Assembly: GCA_023436485.1 (NCBI GenBank)
Contig: JAEZIU010000225.1
Coordinates: 1-26,424, forward strand
Source of the DNA: Bacillota bacterium
GTDB taxonomy: Bacteria; Bacillota; Clostridia; Acetivibrionales; DSM-1351
Direction of reading: 5' to 3'
DNA: 26,424 nt
Positions 15,567 through 22,772 of the stretch are shown here, in pieces (the stretch's first letter is position 1; each line of letters begins with the position of its first letter). The position numbers were made by a program, and so were the translations under genes. Below the pieces are notes generated by a model, which made no database searches, had not been told where the DNA came from, and saw only the letters and a list, made by a program, of their open reading frames with translations.

Positions 15567-16244
15567 TTATAGAAAGTATCCCGGGTACTTTTCTTTTAGA
15601 ATATCCGCATGTTCCAAACCGTTATAGTGATGCTTCTTGAGTAAGAAAGTACATCCTACTTTATCGCCCTCTTCAATTTTAGTCATAATGTCAAAATGCT
15701 CTTGGAATACCCTGCTTAGTATTTCAGGCTCATACATGGTCAAAAGCCTGAATCTGTTGTAGTGAATTCTTGTGGTACTTATAATATCCCAGATTGTTTC
15801 ATGGTTTACAGTTTTAAAGATAACCTTGTGAAAATCATTGTCAAGTTCCAGAAATTCTTCTACATTGCCTTCATTTTCAACCAAGTCCTTTTGCAACCGT
15901 ATATTCTTTTTTATTTCAGCAGGCAAATCCTTCATTCCACTGTCTATTATTTCACCCGCAATTTGACATTCCAGAAGGTTTCTCATATAAACGCTTTCCT
16001 TTACGTAGGATAGGTCAACCAGCGACACAAAGGTTCCCTTCTGGGGGTATATATCAATCAGCTTTTCGTAAGAAAGCCGTATAAATACTTCTCTTACGGG
16101 TGTCCTGCTGACATTTAGAAGCTCGGATATTTCCGCCTCGCTGATCATTTGACCGGGTTTATATTCAAGATTTAGTATTTTATTTTTAACTTCCACATAA
16201 ATGACTTCTTTTAGTGGAAGTACGTTTCTTTGAAATCTATTCAT
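15567..16244 (-). CDS. GntR/FadR-type transcriptional regulator (FCD domain)
   Basis: The 225-residue protein has an N-terminal winged helix (about 10-75) with YKPGQMISEAEISELLNVSR, then TPVREVFIRL and PQKGTFVSLVDL, the classic GntR DNA-binding pattern. The helical C-terminal FCD domain (about 85-215) shows NDFHKVIF, FQEHFDIM and KHHYNGLEH, which supply the Asp/His metal-site residues of that subfamily. It is transcribed away from the KDPG aldolase and KDG-kinase-like genes. Regulators of this type commonly respond to uronates, gluconate or their keto-deoxy products, so it is the likely controller of that pair. A 12-bp palindrome over the divergent promoter is a candidate binding site. Confidence 0.92.
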   Translation of the reverse strand: MNRFQRNVLPLKEVIYVEVKNKILNLEYKPGQMISEAEISELLNVSRTPVREVFIRLSYEKLIDIYPQKGTFVSLVDLSYVKESVYMRNLLECQIAGEIIDSGMKDLPAEIKKNIRLQKDLVENEGNVEEFLELDNDFHKVIFKTVNHETIWDIISTTRIHYNRFRLLTMYEPEILSRVFQEHFDIMTKIEEGDKVGCTFLLKKHHYNGLEHADILKEKYPGYFL

Positions 16245-16273
16245 GGTACTCTCCTATTCACTAAAACCTTTAA

Positions 16274-16317
16274 TGAACTCTCGTTCAATTTTAGCACAGT
16301 AAGCAACCCATTTACAA
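16274..16317 (-). promoter_or_regulatory. putative gntR promoter with downstream inverted repeat
   Basis: On the minus strand TTGTAA (16312-16317) and TAAAAT (16288-16293) are 18 bp apart. Directly after the -10 lies TGAAC-N4-GTTCA (16274-16287), a short inverted repeat at the expected start of transcription that could serve autoregulation. Confidence 0.4.
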
Positions 16318-16338
16318 TTTACAGTTGCCGGCGATGGA

Positions 16339-16367
16339 TTGACACTTAACTTGTATACTAGTATATT
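16339..16367 (+). promoter_or_regulatory. Promoter of the aldolase-kinase operon with palindromic operator
   Basis: TTGACA (16339-16344) and TATATT (16362-16367) are separated by 17 bp. The perfect 12-bp palindrome TATACTAGTATA (16354-16365) covers most of the -10. It sits inside TTGTATACTAGTATATTAA, similar in style to FCD-type GntR operators. Confidence 0.65.
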
Positions 16368-16414
16368 AATATATAAGAGTAAGTTATTCAATAATTTTTA
16401 AAGAGGTAATTATT

Positions 16415-17056
16415 ATGGATAAAAATGAAGTGCTGAAAAAGATTTGCGATTGTGGCGTTGTGGCGGTTGTTAGGGCTGAAAGTCCTGAACAGGCTGTGAA
16501 AATAGCAGATTCTTGTGTTGAGGCAGGAATCTGTGCCATTGAAATAACCTTTACTGTAAATGGTGCACTGGACGTAATTAAGAAGTTGGCAGAGTCTAAC
16601 AAGGATAATAAGATCCTCATCGGAGCAGGAACCATTCTTGACCCTGAGACAGCCAGAGCAGCTATTCTTGCGGGAGCCCAGTTTATTGTAAGCCCATGTC
16701 TGAACCAAGAGGTTGTTAGGGTTTGCAACAGATATCAGATTGCTTGTATGCCGGGAGCCATGACTGTTAAAGAGGCTGTTGAGTGCATGGAAGCAGGTGC
16801 TGACATTGTAAAGGTATTCCCGGGAGAACTTTTTGGCCCTGCTATTATCAAGGCATTCAGAGGTCCGTTACCTCAGATTAAACTGATGCCCACCGGAGGA
16901 GTAAGCCTCGAAAACACAGCGGAATGGATAAAAGCCGGAAGTGTTGCGGTTGGAGTTGGCGGGAATTTAACTGCCGGAGCTAAAAAGGGCGACTACGAGT
17001 CAATTGTTACTATAGGTAAACAGTTTATTGAAAAGGTAAAACAGGCTAGGGCCTAA
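16415..17056 (+). CDS. KDPG aldolase (2-dehydro-3-deoxyphosphogluconate/4-hydroxy-2-oxoglutarate aldolase)
   Basis: The 213-residue protein has the normal length and motifs of the class I KDPG/KHG aldolase barrel. VVAVVRAES holds Arg20 for phosphate or carboxylate binding. AIEITFTVNGAL holds the catalytic Glu43. IGAGTILDPETARAAILAGAQFIVSP, read as 69-94, forms the third and fourth strands. VKVFPGELFGPA holds the Schiff-base Lys133, and LMPTGGVSLENTAEW the phosphate loop. It cleaves KDPG to pyruvate and glyceraldehyde 3-phosphate. AAGAGG precedes the ATG. The following gene starts 33 nt later and probably supplies KDPG from KDG, so the pair would finish uronate or pectin-sugar breakdown. Confidence 0.95.
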   Translation: MDKNEVLKKICDCGVVAVVRAESPEQAVKIADSCVEAGICAIEITFTVNGALDVIKKLAESNKDNKILIGAGTILDPETARAAILAGAQFIVSPCLNQEVVRVCNRYQIACMPGAMTVKEAVECMEAGADIVKVFPGELFGPAIIKAFRGPLPQIKLMPTGGVSLENTAEWIKAGSVAVGVGGNLTAGAKKGDYESIVTIGKQFIEKVKQARA

Positions 17057-17089
17057 GAGTTATTTTACGAAGCGAATAAGGAGGCCGTT

Positions 17090-18190
17090 ATGTCTTTTCT
17101 GAATTTAAAACCTGAAGGAAGTTATACATATGATTGTATTTCCCTTGGAGAAGTAATGCTGAGACTTGACCCGGGAGACGGGAGGATAAGAAGCGGCAGA
17201 GAATTTAAAGCTTGGGAAGGTGGGGGAGAATACAACGTATCACGTGGGCTTCGCAAGTGTTTTGGAATGAAATGTGCAGTTGTTACGGCTTTTGCCGATA
17301 ATGATATCGGAAGGCTCATTGAAGACATGATTTTGCAAGGGGGTGTTGACACATCTCTGATTAAATGGATACCTTTTGACGGTATTGGCAGGGCTGTAAG
17401 AAACGGACTGAATTTCACAGAAAAAGGCTTCGGAATCAGAGCTGCCCTTGGTGTTTCAGACAGAGCAAATACTGCGGCATCACAGTTGAAGGCCGGGGAC
17501 ATTGACTGGGAATATATATTTGGTAAACTGGGTGCAAGATGGTTCCACACAGGCGGAATTTTTGCAGCATTGTCCGAAACTACACCTGAGGTAGTTATTG
17601 AGGCTGTAAAGACTGCAAAGAAGTACAACACCTTCGTTTCCTATGACTTAAACTACAGACCTTCTCTCTGGAACTACATCGGAGGAAATAAGAAGGCACA
17701 GGAAGTAAACAAAGAAATTGCCAAGTATATAGATGTTATGATAGGAAATGAAGAGGACTTTACTCAATGCCTGGGTTTTGAGGTTGAGGGCAATGACAAA
17801 AACCTCAAAGAGCTTGATGTAGAAGGCTACAAAAAGATGATAGACAGGGCTGTGAAGGAATATCCGAATTTAAAAGCGGTGGTTACAACATTAAGAGGAG
17901 TAAAAACTGCTACTGTTAATGATTGGCGTGCAATATGCTGGGCAGACGGAACTATTTACAAGTCCATGGAATTACCGGGACTTGAGATTTATGACAGGGT
18001 AGGCGGAGGAGACAGCTTTGCGTCAGGATTTATTTATGGTTTGATGACAACCGGAGATGCTCAGAAGGCTGTAAATTATGGTGTAGCTCATGGGGCACTT
18101 GCCATGACAACCCCCGGTGATACTTCCATGGCAAGTCTCAGGGAAGTTGAGAGTGTTATGAAGGGAAAAAGTGCCAGAGTAGTAAGATGA
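17090..18190 (+). CDS. PfkB-family sugar kinase, probable 2-keto-3-deoxygluconate kinase
   Basis: The 366-residue ribokinase-fold protein begins YDCISLGEVMLRLDP. It has the substrate-side glycine motif GGGEYNVSRGL (about 45-55) and a C-terminal active-site motif RVGGGDSFASGFIYG, where the Asp is the catalytic base and GGGD forms the anion hole. The usual DTVGAGD reads DRVGGGD here. It is somewhat longer than most KdgK proteins (about 310-345). ATP-dependent phosphorylation of KDG is inferred mainly from its place directly after the KDPG aldolase gene. Another keto sugar or fructose is possible. AAGGAGG lies at the right distance from the ATG. No uronate isomerase, oxidoreductase or dehydratase genes are nearby, so the upstream steps must be encoded elsewhere. 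Confidence 0.85.
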   Translation: MSFLNLKPEGSYTYDCISLGEVMLRLDPGDGRIRSGREFKAWEGGGEYNVSRGLRKCFGMKCAVVTAFADNDIGRLIEDMILQGGVDTSLIKWIPFDGIGRAVRNGLNFTEKGFGIRAALGVSDRANTAASQLKAGDIDWEYIFGKLGARWFHTGGIFAALSETTPEVVIEAVKTAKKYNTFVSYDLNYRPSLWNYIGGNKKAQEVNKEIAKYIDVMIGNEEDFTQCLGFEVEGNDKNLKELDVEGYKKMIDRAVKEYPNLKAVVTTLRGVKTATVNDWRAICWADGTIYKSMELPGLEIYDRVGGGDSFASGFIYGLMTTGDAQKAVNYGVAHGALAMTTPGDTSMASLREVESVMKGKSARVVR

Positions 18191-18309
18191 TTTAGTTCTT
18201 TTGATTTTGGCCTTGATTGAATTCTGTTTTACATATACTATATTAGTAATTGAATACGATTTTACCATCTATTTACAAAAAAATATTAAACTATAAGGAG
18301 GAATTTGAC

Positions 18310-18654
18310 ATGGCTGAGACAAATAGTATTCTGGCATGGACTCTGGTATCTGAATGCCCTATCCCTGAGGACGTAAACGATCTGATGGTAGAGGGAGAAG
18401 TGCCGGTAGCTGCTTACAAAACATTCCGTGACAGTGCAGTTTTCACTAATAAAAGGCTGATTGTAAGGGATGCACAGGGACTTACCGGTAAAAAGGTTGA
18501 GGTGTACTCTTTGCCGTATTCATCAATTAATATGTGGTCAACAGAAAATGCAGGCAGATTTTTGGATTTTAATGCCGAAGTTGAGTTGTGGACTCGGGCA
18601 GGTCATATTAAAATAAATCTGCAAAAAGGTGTTGATATAAGGAAGTTTGACTAG
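18310..18654 (+). CDS. Small bacterial PH-domain protein
   Basis: The product is about 114 residues from the ATG at 18310, chosen because AAGGAGG sits 8 nt upstream; a longer frame from 18250 lacks a site. The body reads as one bacterial pleckstrin-homology-like domain. It has a short N-terminal helix, then alternating strands including AVFTNKRLIVRDAQG and KVEVYSLPYSSINMW, FNAEVELWTRAGHIKINL and a final helix, consistent with the YvbH/PF08000 type. There is no membrane segment or signal. Its role is unknown. It follows the kinase gene by about 120 nt and may be a separate unit. A copy of the structured repeat lies just downstream. Confidence 0.8.
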   Translation: MAETNSILAWTLVSECPIPEDVNDLMVEGEVPVAAYKTFRDSAVFTNKRLIVRDAQGLTGKKVEVYSLPYSSINMWSTENAGRFLDFNAEVELWTRAGHIKINLQKGVDIRKFD

Positions 18655-18695
18655 CTTATAGCAAATGCTCTGCTTAAATAGCTTTTAGCAAAAAT

Positions 18696-18973
18696 AAATG
18701 GGTTGTCGCAAATAATTTTTAACTTTTTAACCTGTACTAAAGGAGTATAAATTGTATCAATGGAAGCTTGGTTAAAGATATTTGCAGAGGTTTATGGCGA
18801 AGATGGATATTTTACCGGAAAACCTATACTATATAGGTTTTAGCGACACAATGAATCACGGACGATGAATGTGAGCGACGGTAAAATATCCTAAGATGAG
18901 CCGCTAGAAACTCTTGCAAATATCTTGGAAGCAATCATTGATATAATTTTATACGGGAGTATCAGTGTTTAAA
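18696..18973 (+). repeat. Structured repeat element, copy 2 (apparently intact)
   Basis: The element folds on paper into a long branched hairpin. The outer arms are TATAAATTGTATCAATG (18746-18762) with the 18936-18953 strand. Next come GATATTTGCA (18777-18786) with TGCAAATATC (18915-18924), then a perfect 13-bp stem GGATATTTTACCG / CGGTAAAATATCC (18805-18817 and 18879-18891). Inside that is a perfect 10-bp hairpin AAAACCTATA / TATAGGTTTT (18819-18828 and 18832-18841), and CACA / TGTG enclosing ATGAATC and GATGAA. About 40-50 bp upstream of the outer arm is also similar to copy 1. It accounts for nearly all of the gap between the PH-domain gene and hydE, which converge on it. It could be a non-coding RNA, a miniature inverted-repeat element or both; I cannot assign a known family. 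Confidence 0.88.
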
Positions 18974-18988
18974 TAGATAAACTTTCTG

Positions 18989-20026
18989 TTATTCTTTATA
19001 ATCTCCTCTGTCTACAACAAGCTCGTAGCCGATTTTCTGCATTCGATTTTGTAGACAAAATCTACATTCTGCTGCTTCTTCTCCGGTGCATATCTTGTTG
19101 TCATACAAAGCATATTTTTTTCTGACAGAAACAGGTGAAAGGTTTGGCATTACTACGTTTGCCCCTGCCAGAATACCCATTTCACGTCCCTTGGAATCAA
19201 TAGTTCCCAGTGCCGTCGTTGCAGGTATAAGGGCTTTTGGGTTCATAAGCCTTAATATTCCTATTAGCAGAAGTGTGAGTTCCAGACTGCCTTGCTTTTC
19301 GTTGGAGAACCTTGTGTCCTTATGTGGTATGAAAGGCCCTATTCCTATCATATGTGGCTTGAAATCCTTTATAAAAAGAAGGTCTTCCACTATATTTTCT
19401 GTTGTCTGGAAGGGGGAGCCTACCATGAAGCCGGTTCCTACCTGAAAGCCGATTTCTTTTAGGTTGTACAGACATTGTTTTCTGTCAGCCAAGGAAAGTT
19501 CTGTGGGGTGGAGCTTGTTGTAATGCTCGTCCGTTGCCGTTTCATGGCGAAGCAGATAGCGGTCAGCTCCCGCCTCGAAAAATCTTTTGTAGGATTCATA
19601 GCTGTGCTCACCTATGGAAAGAGTAATAGCACAGTCCGGGTACGCTGATTTAATGCCTTTTATTATTTCAACAACCTTGTCTTCAGAATAATACCCATCC
19701 TCACCGCCTTGTAAAACGAAGGTTCTGAAACCAAGTTCGTACCCTGTTTCACAGCAGGACAAAATTTCTTCTATATTCAATCTGTATCTGTCCGCATTTT
19801 TATTACTTCTGCTGATGCCACAATAATAACAATCGTTTTTACAGAAATTTGTGAATTCTATAAGACCCCTTGTATAAATGGAGTTACCAAAGTGGCTTTT
19901 TGAAATAATTCTTGCTTTTTCAAACAGATATTCGCTAATATCGGCATTGAAATTGTTTAATAGTAGGAGCAGTTCACTTCTTTCAAGTCCTTGTGTTTTA
20001 TATAGTTTATCTATTAATTCCTTCAT
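18989..20026 (-). CDS. hydE: [FeFe]-hydrogenase H-cluster radical SAM maturase HydE
   Basis: The 345-residue radical SAM enzyme has the SAM-cluster cysteines Cys62, Cys66 and Cys69 (CxxxCxxC in FCKNDCYYCG). It is preceded by GNSIYTRGLIEFTN, which is typical of HydE. Near the C-terminus Cys313, Cys321 and Cys324 (C-x7-C-x2-C) match the accessory cluster found in some HydE proteins. FVLQGGEDGYY and LRHETATDEHY are further family blocks. HydE helps build the dithiomethylamine-bearing diiron site of [FeFe]-hydrogenase together with HydF and HydG, which are not in this window. BioB and PylB are close relatives, but the motif set favours HydE. AGGAGG precedes the ATG. It lies 57 nt after coaC and is probably part of that transcript. 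Confidence 0.92.
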   Translation of the reverse strand: MKELIDKLYKTQGLERSELLLLLNNFNADISEYLFEKARIISKSHFGNSIYTRGLIEFTNFCKNDCYYCGISRSNKNADRYRLNIEEILSCCETGYELGFRTFVLQGGEDGYYSEDKVVEIIKGIKSAYPDCAITLSIGEHSYESYKRFFEAGADRYLLRHETATDEHYNKLHPTELSLADRKQCLYNLKEIGFQVGTGFMVGSPFQTTENIVEDLLFIKDFKPHMIGIGPFIPHKDTRFSNEKQGSLELTLLLIGILRLMNPKALIPATTALGTIDSKGREMGILAGANVVMPNLSPVSVRKKYALYDNKICTGEEAAECRFCLQNRMQKIGYELVVDRGDYKE

Positions 20027-20083
20027 TAAAGGCCTCCTGATATTTTTTTAACGATTCTACATTAATATATACCACCAATTGAG

Positions 20084-20620
20084 TTATTTAAAATATGTTT
20101 CAACAGTATTTATTATAGTTTCAACATCGGCCAATGCACCCTTTCCAAGGTCTCCGCAGGCCAGAATTGCCTCTTTGGGATCAATAAACCTGTAACCCAG
20201 TTCCGAAAGAGTTCTGATATTTCGCTGAACAATTGGGTTGTTGTACATGTTGGTATTCATTGCGGGGCAAATGTAGACAGGTACATTATTCATTGCCATT
20301 ACTACTGTTGTCAGCATATCATCGGCGATACCTGATGCAATTTTGCCTATCAGGTTGGCACTGGCAGGAGCAATCAGGCACAAGTCCGCTTTCTTTGCAA
20401 GAGATATGTGCTTTATCTCTTTAGGTGTAATCTCCTCAAACATGTTCCAGTAAACCTTATTTTTGGTCAGGGATTGAAAGGTAAGGGGAGTAATAAATTC
20501 CATTGCACTCTTTGTCATAATAACGTCAACGTTGTAACCACGCTTGGTCAATATATTTGCTATATCAGCCGCTTTGTAGGCTGCGATACTTCCTGTCACT
20601 CCCAGAATAATATTCTTCAT
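20084..20620 (-). CDS. coaC: Phosphopantothenoylcysteine decarboxylase CoaC (stand-alone)
   Basis: From the ATG at 20620 the product is 178 residues, the length of a single flavoprotein decarboxylase. It opens with IILGVTGSIAAYKAADIANIL (quoted as residues 3-23). It also has SLAKKADLCLIAPASANLIGKIASGIADDML, quoted across 69-99, and the substrate and active-site motif CPAMNTNMY with its Asn. It decarboxylates phosphopantothenoylcysteine to phosphopantetheine with FMN. The frame could extend to 20665, but that would run into the coaB gene; GGGAGTG before 20620 supports the shorter form. The ATG is one base after the coaB stop codon, so the two are coupled. In many bacteria the two activities are fused in one CoaBC protein; here they are separate. 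Confidence 0.93.
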   Translation of the reverse strand: MKNIILGVTGSIAAYKAADIANILTKRGYNVDVIMTKSAMEFITPLTFQSLTKNKVYWNMFEEITPKEIKHISLAKKADLCLIAPASANLIGKIASGIADDMLTTVVMAMNNVPVYICPAMNTNMYNNPIVQRNIRTLSELGYRFIDPKEAILACGDLGKGALADVETIINTVETYFK

Positions 20621-20621
20621 T

Positions 20622-21425
20622 CTAAACACTCCCTTTGCCCAAAGTAATTTCAATTGAATGAGCAACTATTGCACCTGCTATTTGTGCTTTTGTTTGATAG
20701 GTCAGGTACGACTTATCCTTGAAGATCAGATGCCCTGTATGACTGTCATTAGTAATTCGGCTCATATCATTTGCCAGTACCATTTCACAATTGTTTCTCT
20801 CAAGGAGGCCGTAACCGATGTCTACTAACTCTTCTTCAGCCACGTTACTCAATAGCTTGAAGCCTACAAGTGTTGTTTCCGGTTGAAGTTTTTTAATCAT
20901 TCCAATTATTTTAGGAGTCTTCTTCAGACTTATTATAAGGTCGTTTATATCGGAACTTAGCTTAGTTGCATTATTAGTTGTTGAATTACTGAAGGCATAG
21001 TCGGTTATGTTTGCAGCAAGGTCTTTTGGATGAAAAGCTGCCATTTTATCCGGATTCTCCAGAATAAAGCTTTCTATTGATTTGCAAATACTAGCTTTAG
21101 TTGTTACGCAATCAACACCATAGTCGCTTACCGCCATGGAATGAATAACAATATCAACTTTGCAACCGGTAAGGATTTCCTCCAATGCGGATGCAAGCTG
21201 TGCTACACTTTCTATCTTTATTATACTTACTTTATCTGATGAAGGTACAACTGAATTTTGTCCGCAGACGTAGTAAAGTTTTTCTATAGAAACGCTATCA
21301 CAATTCAAAAAGGCTTCTGCTATTGCAGTACCCAATCTTCCGGTGGAGTTGTTTGAAATAGCCCTTACATCATCAATTTTCTCAGTTGTTCCACCTGCAG
21401 TAATCAATACAACCAATCTGTTCAC
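20622..21425 (-). CDS. coaB: Phosphopantothenate-cysteine ligase CoaB (stand-alone)
   Basis: The 267-residue protein joins 4'-phosphopantothenate and cysteine in CoA synthesis. It shows LITAGGTTEKIDDVRAISN with NSTGRLG, then VIHSMAVSDYGV. Later come LKKTPKIIGMIKK (the Lys-rich nucleotide and acyl-intermediate region), LVGFKLLSNVAEEELVDIG and ANDMSRI. This is the pattern of the short separate CoaB of streptococci, lactobacilli and similar bacteria, not the C-terminal half of a fused CoaBC. The annotated start is GTG at 21425, but TTG at 21416 would have better ribosome binding site spacing and would align with the usual N-terminus. CTP dependence is family knowledge. It is the first gene of a coaB-coaC-hydE run. 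Confidence 0.9.
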   Translation of the reverse strand: MNRLVVLITAGGTTEKIDDVRAISNNSTGRLGTAIAEAFLNCDSVSIEKLYYVCGQNSVVPSSDKVSIIKIESVAQLASALEEILTGCKVDIVIHSMAVSDYGVDCVTTKASICKSIESFILENPDKMAAFHPKDLAANITDYAFSNSTTNNATKLSSDINDLIISLKKTPKIIGMIKKLQPETTLVGFKLLSNVAEEELVDIGYGLLERNNCEMVLANDMSRITNDSHTGHLIFKDKSYLTYQTKAQIAGAIVAHSIEITLGKGSV

Positions 21426-21511
21426 ATCCTTACTGTTTACTGTCTTTGTGTGTACTTATTGACTATACTTTAACATTTATAGTGTGTTATTTCAATGGCG
21501 GCAGTGTAACG

Positions 21512-21563
21512 TAAAAAGGCAAAAGGCAGAAGAAAGCCTTTTTATAGCTTTCATCCGCCTTTT
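21512..21563 (-). terminator. cysK terminator
   Basis: Read on the minus strand, AAAAGGC (from 21563) pairs with GCCTTTT (21521-21527), and inside it GAAAGC pairs with GCTTTC. The hairpin ends in a T-rich stretch at 21514-21518. An alternative plus-strand pairing of AAAAAGGC with GCCTTTTT exists but nothing on that strand needs it. Confidence 0.7.
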
Positions 21564-21589
21564 GACCGGTGATTTTTAATTTATTAAGC

Positions 21590-22525
21590 TTATTGTTCTG
21601 AGAATAAAGGTGTTGATAAATATCTTTCACCTGTATCCGGAAGAAGAACTACAATAGTCTTTCCGGCATTTTCGGGACGCTTTGCAAGTTCAGTTGCAGC
21701 CCACAGTGCTGCACCTGATGATATACCTACTAAAAGGCCTTCTGCCTTTGAAAGCTCTCTACCCGCTGCAAAAGCATCTTCGTTTTCAACTGCAATTATT
21801 TCATCATATATCTTGGTATCCAAGGTATCGGGAACAAAACCCGCACCTATGCCCTGAATCTTGTGAGGCCCTGCAGTTCCTTTAGAAAGAACGGGAGAGC
21901 TTGCTGGTTCAACTGCAACTACTTTTACATTTGGGTTCTGTGACTTCAGGTACTCACCTGTTCCGGTGATTGTTCCGCCTGTGCCTATTCCTGCAATGAA
22001 TATATCAACTTTTCCGTCTGTGTCTTCCCATATTTCAGGGCCTGTTGTAGCTTTATGAACAGCAGGGTTTGCGGGATTCACAAACTGACCGGGAATAAAG
22101 CTGTTGGGAGTTGATGCTGCCAGCTCTTCAGCCTTTGCAATGGCACCTTTCATACCCTTTGCACCTTCGGTTAGTACAAGCTCGGCTCCATATGCCTTTA
22201 AAAGATTTCTACGTTCAATACTCATTGTTTCAGGCATAGTTAGAATTATTTTATATCCTCTTGCAGCAGCAACTGATGCAAGGCCTATTCCTGTGTTTCC
22301 GCTGGTAGGTTCAATTATTACTGAGCCTTCCTTTAAAATTCCCTTTGCTTCGGCATCATCAATCATAGCCTTTGCTATTCTATCCTTAACGCTTCCTGCC
22401 GGGTTGAAATATTCCAGTTTTGCAATAATTGTGGCTTTTAAGTCATTTGTTTTTTCATAGTTTGACAGTTCCAGAAGAGGGGTTTTTCCAATTAAGTCAG
22501 TAAGACTTTTATATATTTTTGCCAT
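21590..22525 (-). CDS. cysK: Cysteine synthase (O-acetylserine sulfhydrylase) CysK
   Basis: The 311-residue fold type II PLP enzyme has the cofactor lysine Lys47 in NPAGSVKDRIA. The substrate loop TSGNTGIGLAS and the phosphate-binding glycine loop GIGTGGTITGTGEYL are both present. GIGAGFVPDTLD and ISSGAALWAA follow, and the chain ends GERYLSTPLF. It makes cysteine from O-acetylserine and sulfide. The chain is full length with no missing motif. AAGGAG precedes the ATG. A consensus promoter at 22633-22661 and an inverted repeat just after it point to controlled expression. The divergent C-S lyase gene shares a related motif in its promoter. Confidence 0.97.
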   Translation of the reverse strand: MAKIYKSLTDLIGKTPLLELSNYEKTNDLKATIIAKLEYFNPAGSVKDRIAKAMIDDAEAKGILKEGSVIIEPTSGNTGIGLASVAAARGYKIILTMPETMSIERRNLLKAYGAELVLTEGAKGMKGAIAKAEELAASTPNSFIPGQFVNPANPAVHKATTGPEIWEDTDGKVDIFIAGIGTGGTITGTGEYLKSQNPNVKVVAVEPASSPVLSKGTAGPHKIQGIGAGFVPDTLDTKIYDEIIAVENEDAFAAGRELSKAEGLLVGISSGAALWAATELAKRPENAGKTIVVLLPDTGERYLSTPLFSEQ

Positions 22526-22576
22526 GTTTAAACACTCCTTTTATATTATTTTAATTTAATTATCAGTGAGTTATGC

Positions 22577-22617
22577 ATATAGGAAATGAGTACGTATATT
22601 TCATACATTTCCTATAT
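22577..22617. promoter_or_regulatory. 12-bp inverted repeat in the cysK leader
   Basis: ATATAGGAAATG (22577-22588) and CATTTCCTATAT (22606-22617) are perfect inverted copies 17 bp apart. They lie roughly 10-50 nt after the predicted cysK start of transcription. The half-site core ATTTCCTAT recurs at 22718-22726 within the patB promoter. It may be an operator of a cysteine or sulfur regulator, or an RNA hairpin. Confidence 0.5.
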
Positions 22618-22632
22618 AATTAGTATGCATTA

Positions 22633-22661
22633 ATTATATTCTCCTTATTTTTAAATGTCAA
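22633..22661 (-). promoter_or_regulatory. cysK promoter
   Basis: On the minus strand TTGACA (22656-22661) and TATAAT (22633-22638) are both perfect consensus hexamers, separated by 17 bp. The leader to the ATG at 22525 would be about 100 nt and contains the inverted repeat at 22577-22617. Confidence 0.85.
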
Positions 22662-22708
22662 TATATTTTGTATTAATAATAATATTTTCATATATGTTTA
22701 GTAGGATA

Positions 22709-22737
22709 TTGACTTTAATTTCCTATCATTGTAAGAT
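22709..22737 (+). promoter_or_regulatory. putative patB promoter with motif in the spacer
   Basis: TTGACT (22709-22714) and TAAGAT (22732-22737) are 17 bp apart, about 35 nt before the patB ATG. The spacer contains AATTTCCTATCATT, which repeats the half-site found in the cysK leader. TAGGATATT just upstream forms an imperfect inverted partner. Confidence 0.5.
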
Positions 22738-22772
22738 TAAAGGAATTAATTTAAGTGTAAAGGAGGTTATTT

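Noticed and set aside
18889..18913. Hammerhead-like core (GATGAG...GAAAC) within repeat copy 2
   Set aside because: The CUGAUGA element is not matched and a proper stem II and cleavage triplet cannot be placed, so I do not call a self-cleaving ribozyme.
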